Shown here: in pieces, positions 33,626 to 42,632 of the stretch
Position numbering within the stretch: position 1 is the stretch's first letter
How the letters are laid out: every line of letters starts with the position of its first letter
Source of the DNA: Mesobacillus jeotgali
Lineage (GTDB): Bacteria; Bacillota; Bacilli; Bacillales; Cytobacillaceae
DNA: 64,000 bases
Reading direction: 5' to 3'
NCBI RefSeq assembly: GCF_002874535.1
Contig: NZ_CP025025.1
Span: forward strand, 1,969,526 to 2,033,525
The notes under the pieces: model-generated
What the model was told of the DNA's origin: nothing
Seen by the model: the letters and a program-made list of their open reading frames with translations, nothing else
Databases searched by the model: none
Position numbers and translations under genes: made by a program

Positions 33626-34192
33626 ATGAGAGATCCTATATTAATAGAAATACCATCGCAGTTAGAAACAGAAAGATTATTACTTCGTGCCCCAAATCGA
33701 ACCGGTGACGGAAGCATCGTTAACCAAGCAATAAGAGATTCATTCAATGAGTTAAAAGCATGGCTGCCATTTGCCCAAAAGCTGCCTGCAGTTGAGGAAA
33801 CTGAAATTAACCTTAGAAAAGCTCATATTAACTTTTTAAAAAGAGAAAGCTTTCGTTTTCTCATTTTTGATAAAACGACGAATGATTTCATTGGAACGGC
33901 CAGCCTTCAAAGAATCGATTGGTCTATTCCTAAATGTGAAATTGGTTATTGGATTAATACCAAATTCAGCGACAGTGGATATATGACAGAAGCGGTTAAG
34001 GCATTAACCAATTTTGGACTTCATCAAATGGAGTTTAAGAGAATCGAAATTAGATGTGAATCAACAAATCTCAAAAGCCGTGCCATTCCCGAAAAACTCG
34101 GCTATGAATTAGAAGGCATATTGCGTAATGACGATTTATCAGCAGATGGCAGCCGGCTGACGGACACTTGTTTCTATTCAATCATTTCATAA
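33626..34192 (+). CDS. GNAT acetyltransferase (RimJ/RimL type) under T-box control
   Basis: A 188-residue GNAT enzyme: LETERLLLRAPNRTGDGS at the start, IGYWINTKFSDSGYMTEAVK with the acetyl-CoA loop (the usual Q/RxxGxG/A is weak, SDSGYM), and KSRAIPEKLGYELEGILRND near the end. RimJ/RimL-like enzymes acetylate N-terminal or small amine substrates. The T-box leader ties expression to low charging of a tRNA, probably tRNA-Lys, which is unusual for this family. GTGGAGG precedes the ATG, and a terminator follows at 34198. Confidence 0.9.
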   Translation: MRDPILIEIPSQLETERLLLRAPNRTGDGSIVNQAIRDSFNELKAWLPFAQKLPAVEETEINLRKAHINFLKRESFRFLIFDKTTNDFIGTASLQRIDWSIPKCEIGYWINTKFSDSGYMTEAVKALTNFGLHQMEFKRIEIRCESTNLKSRAIPEKLGYELEGILRNDDLSADGSRLTDTCFYSIIS

Positions 34193-34197
34193 CTCAT

Positions 34198-34234
34198 AGG
34201 TGCATGGGTCCAGGAAGGATTCGTGCACCTTTTT
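34198..34234 (+). terminator. intrinsic terminator of the T-box acetyltransferase gene
   Basis: AGGTGCA and GTGCACCTTTTT form the stem and tail. Confidence 0.8.
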
Positions 34235-34303
34235 GTTGAATGTATTACTAATTGAACAAGAGCTAGTAAGGAAGGAAACACTTTAATAAAGGTGGAGATT
34301 GTC

Positions 34304-34681
34304 ATAAATAAACCATTGGCTTTGGTCGTGTTTGTCTCTCTTATTTTCCTTGCCAGTTGTAGTGCAGATGGTGGGAGGGTAACTGCAAGAGATGTTCTCA
34401 AAAGGAATGAAGGCGCAGATGTCTTAAAATTTAATGGTTTTATGTACAATAATGTCACTAATCTTGAATGGTTTGAAGAAAAGAAGAGCAATATCCAAAA
34501 AGGAAAAGAAATTGGCGAAATAAAAAAAGTAACAACTTCCAGTCTGTTTTTTACTGACTTTTCAGCTACAAAGTTGCCAAAAGGAACAATTCTATATGCT
34601 ACGGATGATGGTTATACAGGAATTATTATTGTAGAAACAGAGGCTGAAACTTTATATTATATGCAATTACTTGAAGGGTAA
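34304..34681 (+). CDS. small lipoprotein, probable ATA start codon
   Basis: About 125 residues. NKPLALVVFVSLIFLASC is a lipoprotein signal with lipobox LASC, followed by an exported domain with no recognised family (VLKFNGFMYNNVTNLEWF, then GTILYATDDGYTGIIIVE). The only conventional start, GTG at 34292, has no ribosome site and would put an acidic residue in front of the signal. ATA at 34304 lies six bases after GGTGGAG and gives a normal basic signal n-region. Confidence 0.65.
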   Translation: MNKPLALVVFVSLIFLASCSADGGRVTARDVLKRNEGADVLKFNGFMYNNVTNLEWFEEKKSNIQKGKEIGEIKKVTTSSLFFTDFSATKLPKGTILYATDDGYTGIIIVETEAETLYYMQLLEG

Positions 34682-34828
34682 AGTTCACTGAACAGGAGAG
34701 ATAACTTTATTTTTTGAGCGAGGAGCTATGAATGGTTAATTAGTCTAGGTGTAATAATTTGATATTTGAAACCTTTTTCCAGCACGTTCGTAAAACTTGA
34801 TAAAAGTACATAAGGGAGTGCTTGAAAC

Positions 34829-35050
34829 ATGGGGTGGAGTTTAGCCAGGAATACAGATTTTAGTGGTCACCAAATCGAAATTGCTGTTATTTTATCATTT
34901 TTCATCATAATCGGAATTTGGGTTTATTATGATTCAGACAAATACTTTGTCGGGATAAAAAGACATATATTTTGGCTATTAACGATCATCACGGGTCCAA
35001 TAGGTCTTATTATTTATATAGTACAACGAAAAAAAGAGGGATTGGTGTAA
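34829..35050 (+). CDS. small two-helix membrane protein
   Basis: A 73-residue protein with hydrophobic helices near residues 17-35 and 45-65. They are separated by a YYDSDKYFVGIKRHIFW loop and followed by a basic tail QRKKEG. AAGGGAG precedes the ATG. The build recalls phospholipase-D-nuclease-N-terminal-like small proteins, but this is not certain. Confidence 0.6.
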   Translation: MGWSLARNTDFSGHQIEIAVILSFFIIIGIWVYYDSDKYFVGIKRHIFWLLTIITGPIGLIIYIVQRKKEGLV

Positions 35051-35067
35051 ATAGATTTTTGGTTAAT

Positions 35068-35092
35068 TTAGAAGCACAGGGTACGTCCCTGG
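35068..35092 (+). repeat. dispersed hairpin repeat, partial copy 5
   Basis: GAAGCACAGGGTACGTCCCTGGCG is an inverted-orientation copy of the GCGCAGGGACGTACC hairpin. Confidence 0.55.
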
Positions 35093-35156
35093 CGATTCCG
35101 TTAAATTAACATATAATGCGTTGCGAAATTTGAATAGCTTAGGAGATGAACAAAGA

Positions 35157-35408
35157 ATGAAGTGGAAATTAAGAATACCAATGATGCTATTTATTTTAGG
35201 ATTGGTTTCGGGTATTTATCAGTATTACCCTAATATAATGATCTCCCAAGAAAATTATCTTCTAAATAGTATCCAGTTCCTTGCTTCAATAGGAATTCCA
35301 ATCTATATCCTTGAAAAGACAGAGATTAATAAGAAGCAAATAAACTTCTTGTTTGGTATTTTGTTAATATTTTCAGGGGTTCTAATTGATTATTTAATGG
35401 TTATATAA
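35157..35408 (+). CDS. small membrane protein, unknown
   Basis: About 83 residues with three hydrophobic segments (residues 6-24, 37-53, 61-80). The ATG at 35157 follows TTAGGAGATG; a TTG at 35121 would start before that site. No family recognised. Confidence 0.5.
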   Translation: MKWKLRIPMMLFILGLVSGIYQYYPNIMISQENYLLNSIQFLASIGIPIYILEKTEINKKQINFLFGILLIFSGVLIDYLMVI

Positions 35409-35549
35409 TTTCGTCATTAATATTAATTGAGCTCTAGCTTAATAATTGAAAGTAAGTGGGGGTATAAGTGTTAGTTTGGTGCTGATCCAAGCTTAATGCC
35501 GTAAATTGTGTTCTGTTATATAAGATAGATGACCGATAAGGAGAATTTC

Positions 35550-36062
35550 ATGAAGAGAATCACATTATTTATTCTCATATTATTCACCTTATCTGGATGT
35601 AATATGAGCTATGAATCGATAGAAGAAGCAGTACAAAGTCAATGGAAAACTCCAATAAAAGTAGTCAACCAGGATAAGAATAATCAATTAGTTTATTATT
35701 TCGATCAGTCTCAACATATCTTAGGAACCTATCAATACGAGAATGGAAAGTACAGGTATGATAATGAACAAAGTATTGGAACAGTGTTTGATTCCGAGAG
35801 TGGATTGCCATTTCTGTTGTCAGCTAATCATTTTGATGGTGTAGGTGAGATCATACATGGGGCAATCAAAACTGAGCAAGAAGTGGATAGGTTTGTCATT
35901 GAGTATAAATGTGGAGAGAAACAGGAAATCCAAGCAAGAAGTAATACATTTATAACTGAATTTCCATCTTATCTAACAATCGATGCAGATGGATTCTTTG
36001 GGGAAGTTGAAAATGCTTATGCTTATGATAAAAATAATGAAATTATTGAAAGTTGGAAATAG
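35550..36062 (+). CDS. lipoprotein, unknown
   Basis: About 170 residues. MKRITLFILILFTLSGC is a lipoprotein signal with the Cys at residue 17, then an exported beta-rich domain (YYFDQSQHILGTYQYENGKY). The ATG at 35550 follows AAGGAG; the earlier ATG at 35529 lies before the ribosome site. No family recognised. A terminator follows. Confidence 0.65.
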   Translation: MKRITLFILILFTLSGCNMSYESIEEAVQSQWKTPIKVVNQDKNNQLVYYFDQSQHILGTYQYENGKYRYDNEQSIGTVFDSESGLPFLLSANHFDGVGEIIHGAIKTEQEVDRFVIEYKCGEKQEIQARSNTFITEFPSYLTIDADGFFGEVENAYAYDKNNEIIESWK

Positions 36063-36075
36063 AAATATCTTTAAC

Positions 36076-36108
36076 ACGTGCGTTGATTCAAGTAGGATTA
36101 ACGTTTTT
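36076..36108 (+). terminator. intrinsic terminator of the lipoprotein gene
   Basis: CGTTGATTC and GGATTAACG pair with wobbles and are followed by TTTTTTA. Confidence 0.7.
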
Positions 36109-36178
36109 TATTGAATTCTTTAAACAAAAGAATTAATGGTAAAAATAAACATTTCAACTATTATTAAGGAGATGGTTT

Positions 36179-37024
36179 ATGTGTGTGGGATTTGCAAATA
36201 AACATTTAGAAAGGGATTTATCATTGCCCAAATATCGTGAAGCTCACTTGAAGAGTGCATTAAATGATTTAACATCTGATCCAAATGTTTTGGCTATTTA
36301 TAAGGCAGGTTCATTAGCTAGAGGTAACTATGACAATTACTCGGATATTGATTTACATATTATTGTTACTCTTGATAAGAAAGCCGATTTTATTAAGGCA
36401 AAACGGAACAGAGCAGCTAATTGGGGAAATGTTTTATTTTACGAGGATTTCAATCCAGCATCACCAGTAGTAGTGACTCATTATGATTCTTTTGTGAAAA
36501 TTGACAGCTGGTATCATTCACCTGAGGAAGTTGTTCCATCTATTTGGCTTAAAGGATATAAGGTTTTATACGATCCTAGCAACATTATTAGTGAGGTCAT
36601 AAACGAGTCGTCGTATAAAATCTATAAGCCTTCAGCGGACGAGGTAGAGTTTTGGAGAGGAAAACTATTAGCTTTCATACACGAAACTTATCGTGCGGTG
36701 ATGAGGGGAGAAATATTTTATGCCTTATCTAATTTAGATCGAGTCCGGTGGTTAGTCGTTTCTGGATGGTATATGGAAATGGAACAACATTTGGATAGCC
36801 CTTACGGTGTTTGGTCAAAGATAGAGGGCGAAAGAAGCAGGTTAGATCATGGGCAACTATCACTTCTCGAGAGTTGGGAATGCGGCCGGAATCGGGAAAA
36901 AATTATGAAAACAATCAATGGTATAATACCGGAAATAATCAGGCTTAATAAGCACCTGAGCAAACAAGTTAATATTGAACATAATGAGGACCATATTAAG
37001 AGAATCATAGATATGGTGATATAG
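36179..37024 (+). CDS. aminoglycoside nucleotidyltransferase-like protein
   Basis: A 281-residue protein with the nucleotidyltransferase motif YKAGSLARGNYDNYSDIDLH near residue 41 (GS, then two metal-binding Asp). A helical C-terminal domain has FIHETYRAVMRGEIFYALSN, as in aminoglycoside 6-adenylyltransferase-like proteins. Substrate unknown; resistance is only a possibility. The start follows AAGGAG. Confidence 0.82.
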   Translation: MCVGFANKHLERDLSLPKYREAHLKSALNDLTSDPNVLAIYKAGSLARGNYDNYSDIDLHIIVTLDKKADFIKAKRNRAANWGNVLFYEDFNPASPVVVTHYDSFVKIDSWYHSPEEVVPSIWLKGYKVLYDPSNIISEVINESSYKIYKPSADEVEFWRGKLLAFIHETYRAVMRGEIFYALSNLDRVRWLVVSGWYMEMEQHLDSPYGVWSKIEGERSRLDHGQLSLLESWECGRNREKIMKTINGIIPEIIRLNKHLSKQVNIEHNEDHIKRIIDMVI

Positions 37025-37101
37025 TGTAAAGCCATTTTAATGATATAACAACCAAACCTTAATCGAATTTGGGATTTCACAATACAAATGGGGGACCAGG
37101 C

Positions 37102-37635
37102 ATGATTTATGTAATCAGACATGGGCAAACAGATCTGAACAAAGAACGTAAAATGCAAGGGAGAATGGGTTTGGAATTAAACGAGCATGGAATAGAACAG
37201 GCAAAAGCATTACGAGATAGGCTGCAAAACATAAAATTCGATTTTGTATTTTCTTCCCCTCAGAATCGAGCAGTTCAAACAGCAGAAATTGTTTCCGGCC
37301 TAAAAGCTGATATTGATGAACGACTGGATGTTTTTGATTTGGGAGAAGCTGACAGATTAAATGTAAAAGATGTTAAGATGGCTGGCCCATTACCTGATCC
37401 ATCGGTATATAAAGGTGTTGAAGAACCGGACGGCTTTGTAAAAAGAGTGTTCGGCTTTATGAAAGAACTTGAAAATCAGCATGGAAACGGAGAGCTAAAT
37501 ATACTTATTGCTGGTCACAGGTGCACTACTGGCTGTATTGGAGCTTACTTTGAAGGGATTCCAGGGGATAACAATATTATGAAATTCTCATCTGATACTG
37601 GCGATTTTAAAACTTATTATTTTCAGCATGAGTGA
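37102..37635 (+). CDS. histidine phosphatase family protein, second copy
   Basis: About 177 residues with the catalytic His in VIRHGQTDLN near residue 7, FSSPQNRAVQTAEIV with the Arg, and a second His in IAGHRCTTGC, where the usual HG is HR. The ATG at 37102 lies behind GGGGGACC; the track-length frame from 37069 has no such site. Probably a small-molecule phosphatase. Confidence 0.82.
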   Translation: MIYVIRHGQTDLNKERKMQGRMGLELNEHGIEQAKALRDRLQNIKFDFVFSSPQNRAVQTAEIVSGLKADIDERLDVFDLGEADRLNVKDVKMAGPLPDPSVYKGVEEPDGFVKRVFGFMKELENQHGNGELNILIAGHRCTTGCIGAYFEGIPGDNNIMKFSSDTGDFKTYYFQHE

Positions 37636-37735
37636 AATAAGTAAGTACTATTAATAGAAACCCTTGATAAAATTAGACTTAAGTACCTATAAGAATCTCA
37701 TAGAGTGTCAGAATTACCACATAGGGGGTAAAATT

Positions 37736-38263
37736 TTGCGGAATCAGCAATGGAGCAAGGTAAAGAAAAAGTTAGATAATTTTAAATGTGATTCTCTAAA
37801 AGAAAGAGTTCAGTTTACCGTAACCAATTACAGAAGGGCTCACGATCAATTGGGCAGAGCCTTCATTACCGTTGATAAAAAAGAAGTCCTCAATATGTGT
37901 ACGATTACCTCAGAGATGGCTTTAAACCGAAGAGAATACGTAATAAAAAGAGAGAAACAAATCCCTTATACTGATTGGAGTCAAAATCGTATTATATGGG
38001 AAGAAGCACACGATTGGGTCTTGGAGGAAGGAATTTTCGCACAGTATGACTTTTTTGATGCTGTCGATGAATACTTTCAGCAGCCAATTGACGAATCTTT
38101 GAAATCAAGTAACATGCTGATTAAAATATTCGCTTTAATAGATAGACGAGTAGGGAAAAGGACATTAGAAAAAATAAAGGAATCCATTCTTTCCGAGAAT
38201 GAAATAGTACAGTTTTTTTATAAATTGCGTTGTGATGCTGAAGGATTAAGAATTTCTAGATAA
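37736..38263 (+). CDS. SF0329 family protein
   Basis: About 175 residues matching the SF0329 pattern: QQWSKVKKKLDNFKCDSLKE, RVQFTVTNYRRAHDQLGRAF, then a helical EEAHDWVLEEGIFAQYDF region. The TTG at 37736 lies nine bases after GGGGG and gives the usual short N-terminus. The family is uncharacterised; the conserved His and Asp in YRRAHDQLGR suggest a catalytic or metal site. Confidence 0.72.
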   Translation: MRNQQWSKVKKKLDNFKCDSLKERVQFTVTNYRRAHDQLGRAFITVDKKEVLNMCTITSEMALNRREYVIKREKQIPYTDWSQNRIIWEEAHDWVLEEGIFAQYDFFDAVDEYFQQPIDESLKSSNMLIKIFALIDRRVGKRTLEKIKESILSENEIVQFFYKLRCDAEGLRISR

Positions 38264-38514
38264 CAGGTAGCAAATAGAAACTGGGGGTTGAAAAGTTTGA
38301 TTGCTCATACAACGTAATGGGGGATCAGCAATATGGGTTTCATTTTTACTCGAAAATCCTGAGATTCTCCATTTTCAAAGCCAATAGCAAGGAGTGATTA
38401 TTGATTGGAAAAATAGGTTTAAAGTGTATCTACGCCTTCTCCGCCTAATGGAAAAGATAGCACCGAGGAATGGGGCACTTTTAAAAAATACTTAATGGTC
38501 TAATGGTCATTACT
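38264..38514 (+). pseudogene. intergenic stretch with a short SMI1/KNR4-like remnant
   Basis: Between 38425 and 38503, one frame reads STPSPPNGKDSTEEWGTFKK followed by YLMV and a stop. This resembles part of a SMI1/KNR4-type immunity protein, but no start or upstream homology remains. Nothing else is visible in this gap. Confidence 0.25.
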
Positions 38515-38539
38515 TGCTGCCTGTTTTGGCAGCATTTTT
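38515..38539 (+). terminator. intrinsic terminator
   Basis: TGCTGCC, a short loop, GGCAGCA and TTTTT. The same stem is reused at 55469. Confidence 0.85.
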
Positions 38540-38629
38540 GTTAATCATCTAAACTGGGCAGGATACTTAATTATCATATCGAATACCATAACTAGAAGTT
38601 AACTATAAAATAATGAGGAATAGTAGATA

Positions 38630-39505
38630 GTGAATATAAAAGAGATAATAGATATTCTTTATGAAAATAGCTTAATAAAAAGTAATGAGCTGGAATTCAA
38701 AGCTTTAAAGAGTGGAACAACCAGCGGTGTTTTATATACTTTATTTGTTGATAATACACCAACTTATGTTGTAAAAATTGATCATCCATCCATTATAAAC
38801 TCTACTAAAGACTTCCTGCTTGCTTATCAGGACGTACAACTTCTGCCAAAGGTACTTTATATCAACGATAATAAAGAATTTATCGTCTATACATTTATAT
38901 CTGGTGAAACCCACTTCAATCGTGGTTCTAAATTAAGGTGGATGACACGCTTAACAAAGGAGTTATTCAACCAGTACCTAAAGGTTGACCAGAACATCCC
39001 ATGGGGAAGAGTAAATGGGATAAAGAGAAAATCCTGGTCGGACTTTAACCAAGCTAGTTTGGAATCTGCGAAAGAAAATATAGGCGACCTCCTTCCAATT
39101 GAGGATCATAAAAGAGTGGCATCATTGGTTAGTGCCTTACGTAACTATTATATTCATGAGGAAAAGTATTATCTTCACGGTGATGCCGGAGTACATAATT
39201 TTGTATACTCTGAAAATGAGTTAAAAGGAGTGATTGATCCATCGCCTATAATCGGCACAAGAATTTATGATTTTACCTACGCCTTCTGTTCTTCACCAGA
39301 TAGTCTAGATATGAATACTTTAATGACCTCTTTTTCTCTATGGAATGGTAACACTTTGTTTAGCAAGGAGAGGTTGCTGGATGAAATTCTTTTTCAATTA
39401 TACACACGCGCATTGGAGTTTGTATTAAAGTGCACCCTCACGATCTTAACGATTATATGCAGGCTTGGAGAGAATGGAGAGAGTATCTGTATAGGTAGAT
39501 TATAA
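38630..39505 (+). CDS. APH-family kinase with a frameshifted C-terminus
   Basis: The first 262 residues are a normal APH-fold kinase: VVKIDHPS near the ATP site, YLHGDAGVHNFVYSE as catalytic loop near residue 184, and GVIDPSPIIGTRIYDF as metal motif. After QLYTR (about 39410) the frame changes. Another frame continues IGVCIKVHPHDLNDYMQAWR and stops near 39498, which looks like the original C-terminus. The read protein ends in an unrelated 29-residue tail. One extra base explains it. The core may still be active. The GTG start follows GAGGAAT. Confidence 0.75.
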   Translation: MNIKEIIDILYENSLIKSNELEFKALKSGTTSGVLYTLFVDNTPTYVVKIDHPSIINSTKDFLLAYQDVQLLPKVLYINDNKEFIVYTFISGETHFNRGSKLRWMTRLTKELFNQYLKVDQNIPWGRVNGIKRKSWSDFNQASLESAKENIGDLLPIEDHKRVASLVSALRNYYIHEEKYYLHGDAGVHNFVYSENELKGVIDPSPIIGTRIYDFTYAFCSSPDSLDMNTLMTSFSLWNGNTLFSKERLLDEILFQLYTRALEFVLKCTLTILTIICRLGENGESICIGRL

Positions 39506-39618
39506 GGAGGGGTAATTTGTAGAAATATATATTGGAATTGAGCCTTTCAATTATTAAATTAAATGAAGATGTAGAGAAAGACCAATTAAACAACAAGGGG
39601 AAATAGAGGAGAAGTTTT

Positions 39619-40488
39619 ATGTTAAATCGAGTGATTAAGCAATTTGGATTGCAGGTAGATTCACTAACCGAGGTAGAAGATTCACATAGTTCTACCGTCT
39701 ATAAATGTACTTTGACAAAAGGCCAAAATGTATTTTTGAAAATTCCCTATACAAAATTGAAGTTTCAGCGGGAGTTGGAAGCCTATGAAATATTAAAAGG
39801 TAGAGTTTCTATTCCTGACATGTTGGATCATTGGTCTGGTGATGATGAGTGTCCGGGTGCTTTTTTATTATCTGAATTAAAAGGAAAACCGTTAACACTT
39901 GAGGCTTCGCCCAAAGTAGCGTTTCAAGTTGGGGTTCTTCAAGCACAAATGCATACAATTCATCCTCCAAACCGTAAGTTATCTGGCATAAAAAATGAAT
40001 TTGCGAACTGGTCTGATTTTGTTGAGCAGCAATTTTATAGTTTTGCTGAGGACGTAAAGAATGTTTTGGAACCTCAGTTATATACTCAAGCGATTGAAAA
40101 ATACGAGCAAATGAAGCACAGCCTGCCATCTCCAGACGGGCCAAGTTTTGTACATATGGATTTTCGCCCTGCGAATATAATTGTTGACGGTGATCAAGTT
40201 TCAGGAATGATCGATTTTGAGAGTGTGCGCTTTGGTTCGACAGAAGTTGATTTTACCAAACTATATCGTGATTTTTTATCTTTCGATACTACACTCTATA
40301 AGGCCTTTCGTGTGGGCTATACCAGTATCAGACCATTGATTGATTTAGAAACTGTCTTGCCTTTTTATCAATTTACAGATGCTTTTAACAGTATTGGGTG
40401 GTGTAAACGACGTGGAATTGAGAAAAATGCTGTATTTCTGGAAGAAAATTTAGCAAGATTAAAAGAATTTATGAAACAACAGAACTAA
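39619..40488 (+). CDS. APH-family kinase
   Basis: A 289-residue APH-fold protein: VFLKIPYTKLKFQRELEAYE (ATP-site Lys, then Glu), SFVHMDFRPANIIVDG as catalytic loop near residue 180 (Asp and Asn), and GMIDFESVRFGSTEVDF as metal site. An antibiotic or metabolite kinase; substrate unknown. It has an AGGAGAAG ribosome site. It is one of three such kinases in the window. Confidence 0.85.
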   Translation: MLNRVIKQFGLQVDSLTEVEDSHSSTVYKCTLTKGQNVFLKIPYTKLKFQRELEAYEILKGRVSIPDMLDHWSGDDECPGAFLLSELKGKPLTLEASPKVAFQVGVLQAQMHTIHPPNRKLSGIKNEFANWSDFVEQQFYSFAEDVKNVLEPQLYTQAIEKYEQMKHSLPSPDGPSFVHMDFRPANIIVDGDQVSGMIDFESVRFGSTEVDFTKLYRDFLSFDTTLYKAFRVGYTSIRPLIDLETVLPFYQFTDAFNSIGWCKRRGIEKNAVFLEENLARLKEFMKQQN

Positions 40489-40516
40489 ATAAAGAATTCA
40501 GCCAGGGAGAAGAGAA

Positions 40517-41056
40517 ATGAATACACCTCAATTGCCAAAGGTTCAATTAAGAGAATTGACTTTAGATGATACAGAGGACCGTTACCAGTGGTGTCTTGAT
40601 AAAGAGGTAACAAAGCATTTAAATATGCCAGAGAGATACCCTCCATTTAGTAGGGAAGAAACTCAGGCGTGGATAGAAATGTGTATAAGCAAGACAAATG
40701 GATATGAACAAAAAGCAATCATGACTGAAAAAGGCAAACACATCGGTTGGGTAGATTTTAAGAATATCGATAAGTTGAACAAGCATGCAGAATTAGGAAT
40801 AGCAATTGGAGATAAAAGCTACTGGCGTAAAGGGTATGGTTTATCCGCGATGAACGAAATGCTTATTTGGGGATTTCGACAGCTAGAACTTAACAAGATT
40901 TGGCTTAGAGTAGAGATTGATAATGAAAAAGCGATTAACTCTTATAAGAAAATGGGATACGTTGAAGAAGGAATATTAAGACAAGATAGATTTAGAAACG
41001 GTGAATTTGTTGATCGGTTAAGGATGAGTATTCTTAAAGACGAGTTTTTCAACTAA
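40517..41056 (+). CDS. GNAT acetyltransferase (RimJ/RimL type)
   Basis: A 179-residue enzyme with the acetyl-CoA loop in IAIGDKSYWRKGYGLSAMNE near residue 97 and the late NEKAINSYKKMGYVEEGILR block of the RimJ/RimL branch. It starts 28 bases after the APH gene behind GGGAGAAG, so the two may be co-transcribed. Substrate unknown. Confidence 0.88.
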   Translation: MNTPQLPKVQLRELTLDDTEDRYQWCLDKEVTKHLNMPERYPPFSREETQAWIEMCISKTNGYEQKAIMTEKGKHIGWVDFKNIDKLNKHAELGIAIGDKSYWRKGYGLSAMNEMLIWGFRQLELNKIWLRVEIDNEKAINSYKKMGYVEEGILRQDRFRNGEFVDRLRMSILKDEFFN

Positions 41057-41122
41057 TCGGTGCATGCTAGTGGCGTTGTTATTGAAAAACAAGCAGACAG
41101 ATCAGTTAAGGAGTGAGCATTT

Positions 41123-41545
41123 TTGAAATTACAAGAAATGGCTCAATTAAATAATTTAGAAGAATTAGTGAATATAGATGAAGAGGTAATCGCCCACAAT
41201 AGCAGGCGTGAATATATTAAGAAAGCTATTGAAGACGAGAGGTGTATAGTTGCTTATAATATTAAAAATCAAATCGTAGGTTTTTTATTATTCGATACCC
41301 ATTTCTTTGATTGTAGCTTCATTTCACTGATAATCGTAAGGCCAACGGAAAGACGAAAAGGTTATGCAACAGCGCTTATTGATTACTTTATTAACATTTC
41401 TCCAACTAGAAAAATATTCTCTTCAACTAATAAATCAAATAAAAGCATGCAGGAAGTTTTTAAGGTTAACGGCTTTATCGAAAGTGGATTTATCGAAAAT
41501 CTAGATGAAGGGGACCCTGAGATAATTTACTATAGGTCTAGATAA
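41123..41545 (+). CDS. GNAT acetyltransferase, short form
   Basis: A 140-residue GNAT domain: SLIIVRPTERRKGYATALID is the acetyl-CoA-binding strand and loop near residue 73, and FKVNGFIESGFIENL ends the fold. The TTG start lies behind AAGGAGTG. No resemblance to a known resistance enzyme. Confidence 0.8.
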   Translation: MKLQEMAQLNNLEELVNIDEEVIAHNSRREYIKKAIEDERCIVAYNIKNQIVGFLLFDTHFFDCSFISLIIVRPTERRKGYATALIDYFINISPTRKIFSSTNKSNKSMQEVFKVNGFIESGFIENLDEGDPEIIYYRSR

Positions 41546-41681
41546 GTATATTGGCATTCAGGAAGATGTTTGTGATCAATAGCAAGCGGACTAGACTGTG
41601 GTAATTGAATAAGTGCTGCAATCTTCAGCTAAGGATAGTTATCGAGGAGGCAGTAATCCTTAAAGATAAGGGGGTTACAAA

Positions 41682-42026
41682 TTGAAATTATTAAAAGGGG
41701 TAGTTATATCAATCGCAATAGTGATTGTAACCTGGTTTGCTATTGATCTAATTAGATATGGTAATTATGACGAGAAGAAACGAATAGATGAGGTTAACGG
41801 AGATACATTAGTGCTGGTTGAACTTAATATTTTGCCGGATGCATCTTATATCCCTTTAGAAGTGAAAATTACAGATGAAACACAAATAACAGGTGTAGGA
41901 CCTCTATCGTTCTTTTTAGACAATTTAAATGCTTTAAAACAGGGTCAAAAAGTAAGAGTGTGGTATAGCTCAAACTCTGACAATGAAAATATAGCTAAAA
42001 AAGTGGTTGTTTATAACTTGTTTTGA
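41682..42026 (+). CDS. membrane-anchored exported protein, DUF3221-like
   Basis: A 114-residue protein with one N-terminal helix (residues 4-24) and a beta-rich exported domain (DTLVLVELNILPDASYIPLE, then LKQGQKVRVWY) resembling DUF3221/YobA folds. The TTG start follows GGGGG. Function unknown. Confidence 0.55.
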   Translation: MKLLKGVVISIAIVIVTWFAIDLIRYGNYDEKKRIDEVNGDTLVLVELNILPDASYIPLEVKITDETQITGVGPLSFFLDNLNALKQGQKVRVWYSSNSDNENIAKKVVVYNLF

Positions 42027-42143
42027 TGTCATTGAAAGGAAACCTTTGAAAATTGAATTTTTGGATTTCCGGATGAGTTGCTGAGGAAAGCACTTAAGTA
42101 ACAGGGCAAGTTGAATTATTTCAACTCAATAAGGGGTGGGAGT

Positions 42144-42593
42144 TTGAGGTTTTGGTCAATGGCTATTGTCTGGTGGTTGATCCTAAGTGTGGTCTTTATT
42201 TATTTAGTAGATTTATTTACTATCAAGCCTCATGTAATATCAGGTAATGGCAATTTAGGACTTTTGTTTGTAGTGCCGGCACTGGCGTTTTTTATTATGT
42301 TTGTAAGAAGATTATGGATATATTTAGGCACACTCAAATTTAAATCTAACATTTGGATGAAAATTGGTTGGGGTGCATTTATTATTTTGCTTCTGCTATC
42401 CATTTTAGAATATAAGCTTGCTATAGATCTTATTAACGATTTAGGAGGTACACCTTCTATAGCTTCTTCAAAAATATACCGCTATCCCTGGTTAAATCAA
42501 TATACAAATACGTTATTTATTAACTTTTACACCCTGGGTATTATGGCAACTGGTACCAGTATCTTAAGTATTTTCATTAGAAAGAACCCTTAA
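42144..42593 (+). CDS. four-helix membrane protein, unknown
   Basis: About 149 residues with hydrophobic helices near residues 6-25, 37-58, 72-92 and 125-145. The TTG at 42144 follows AAGGGGTGG, while the earlier TTG at 42111 has no site. No family recognised. Confidence 0.55.
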   Translation: MRFWSMAIVWWLILSVVFIYLVDLFTIKPHVISGNGNLGLLFVVPALAFFIMFVRRLWIYLGTLKFKSNIWMKIGWGAFIILLLLSILEYKLAIDLINDLGGTPSIASSKIYRYPWLNQYTNTLFINFYTLGIMATGTSILSIFIRKNP

Positions 42594-42632
42594 TCAAATA
42601 GCGAAGAATTTTAAACAGAGGAGACTGTTAAA

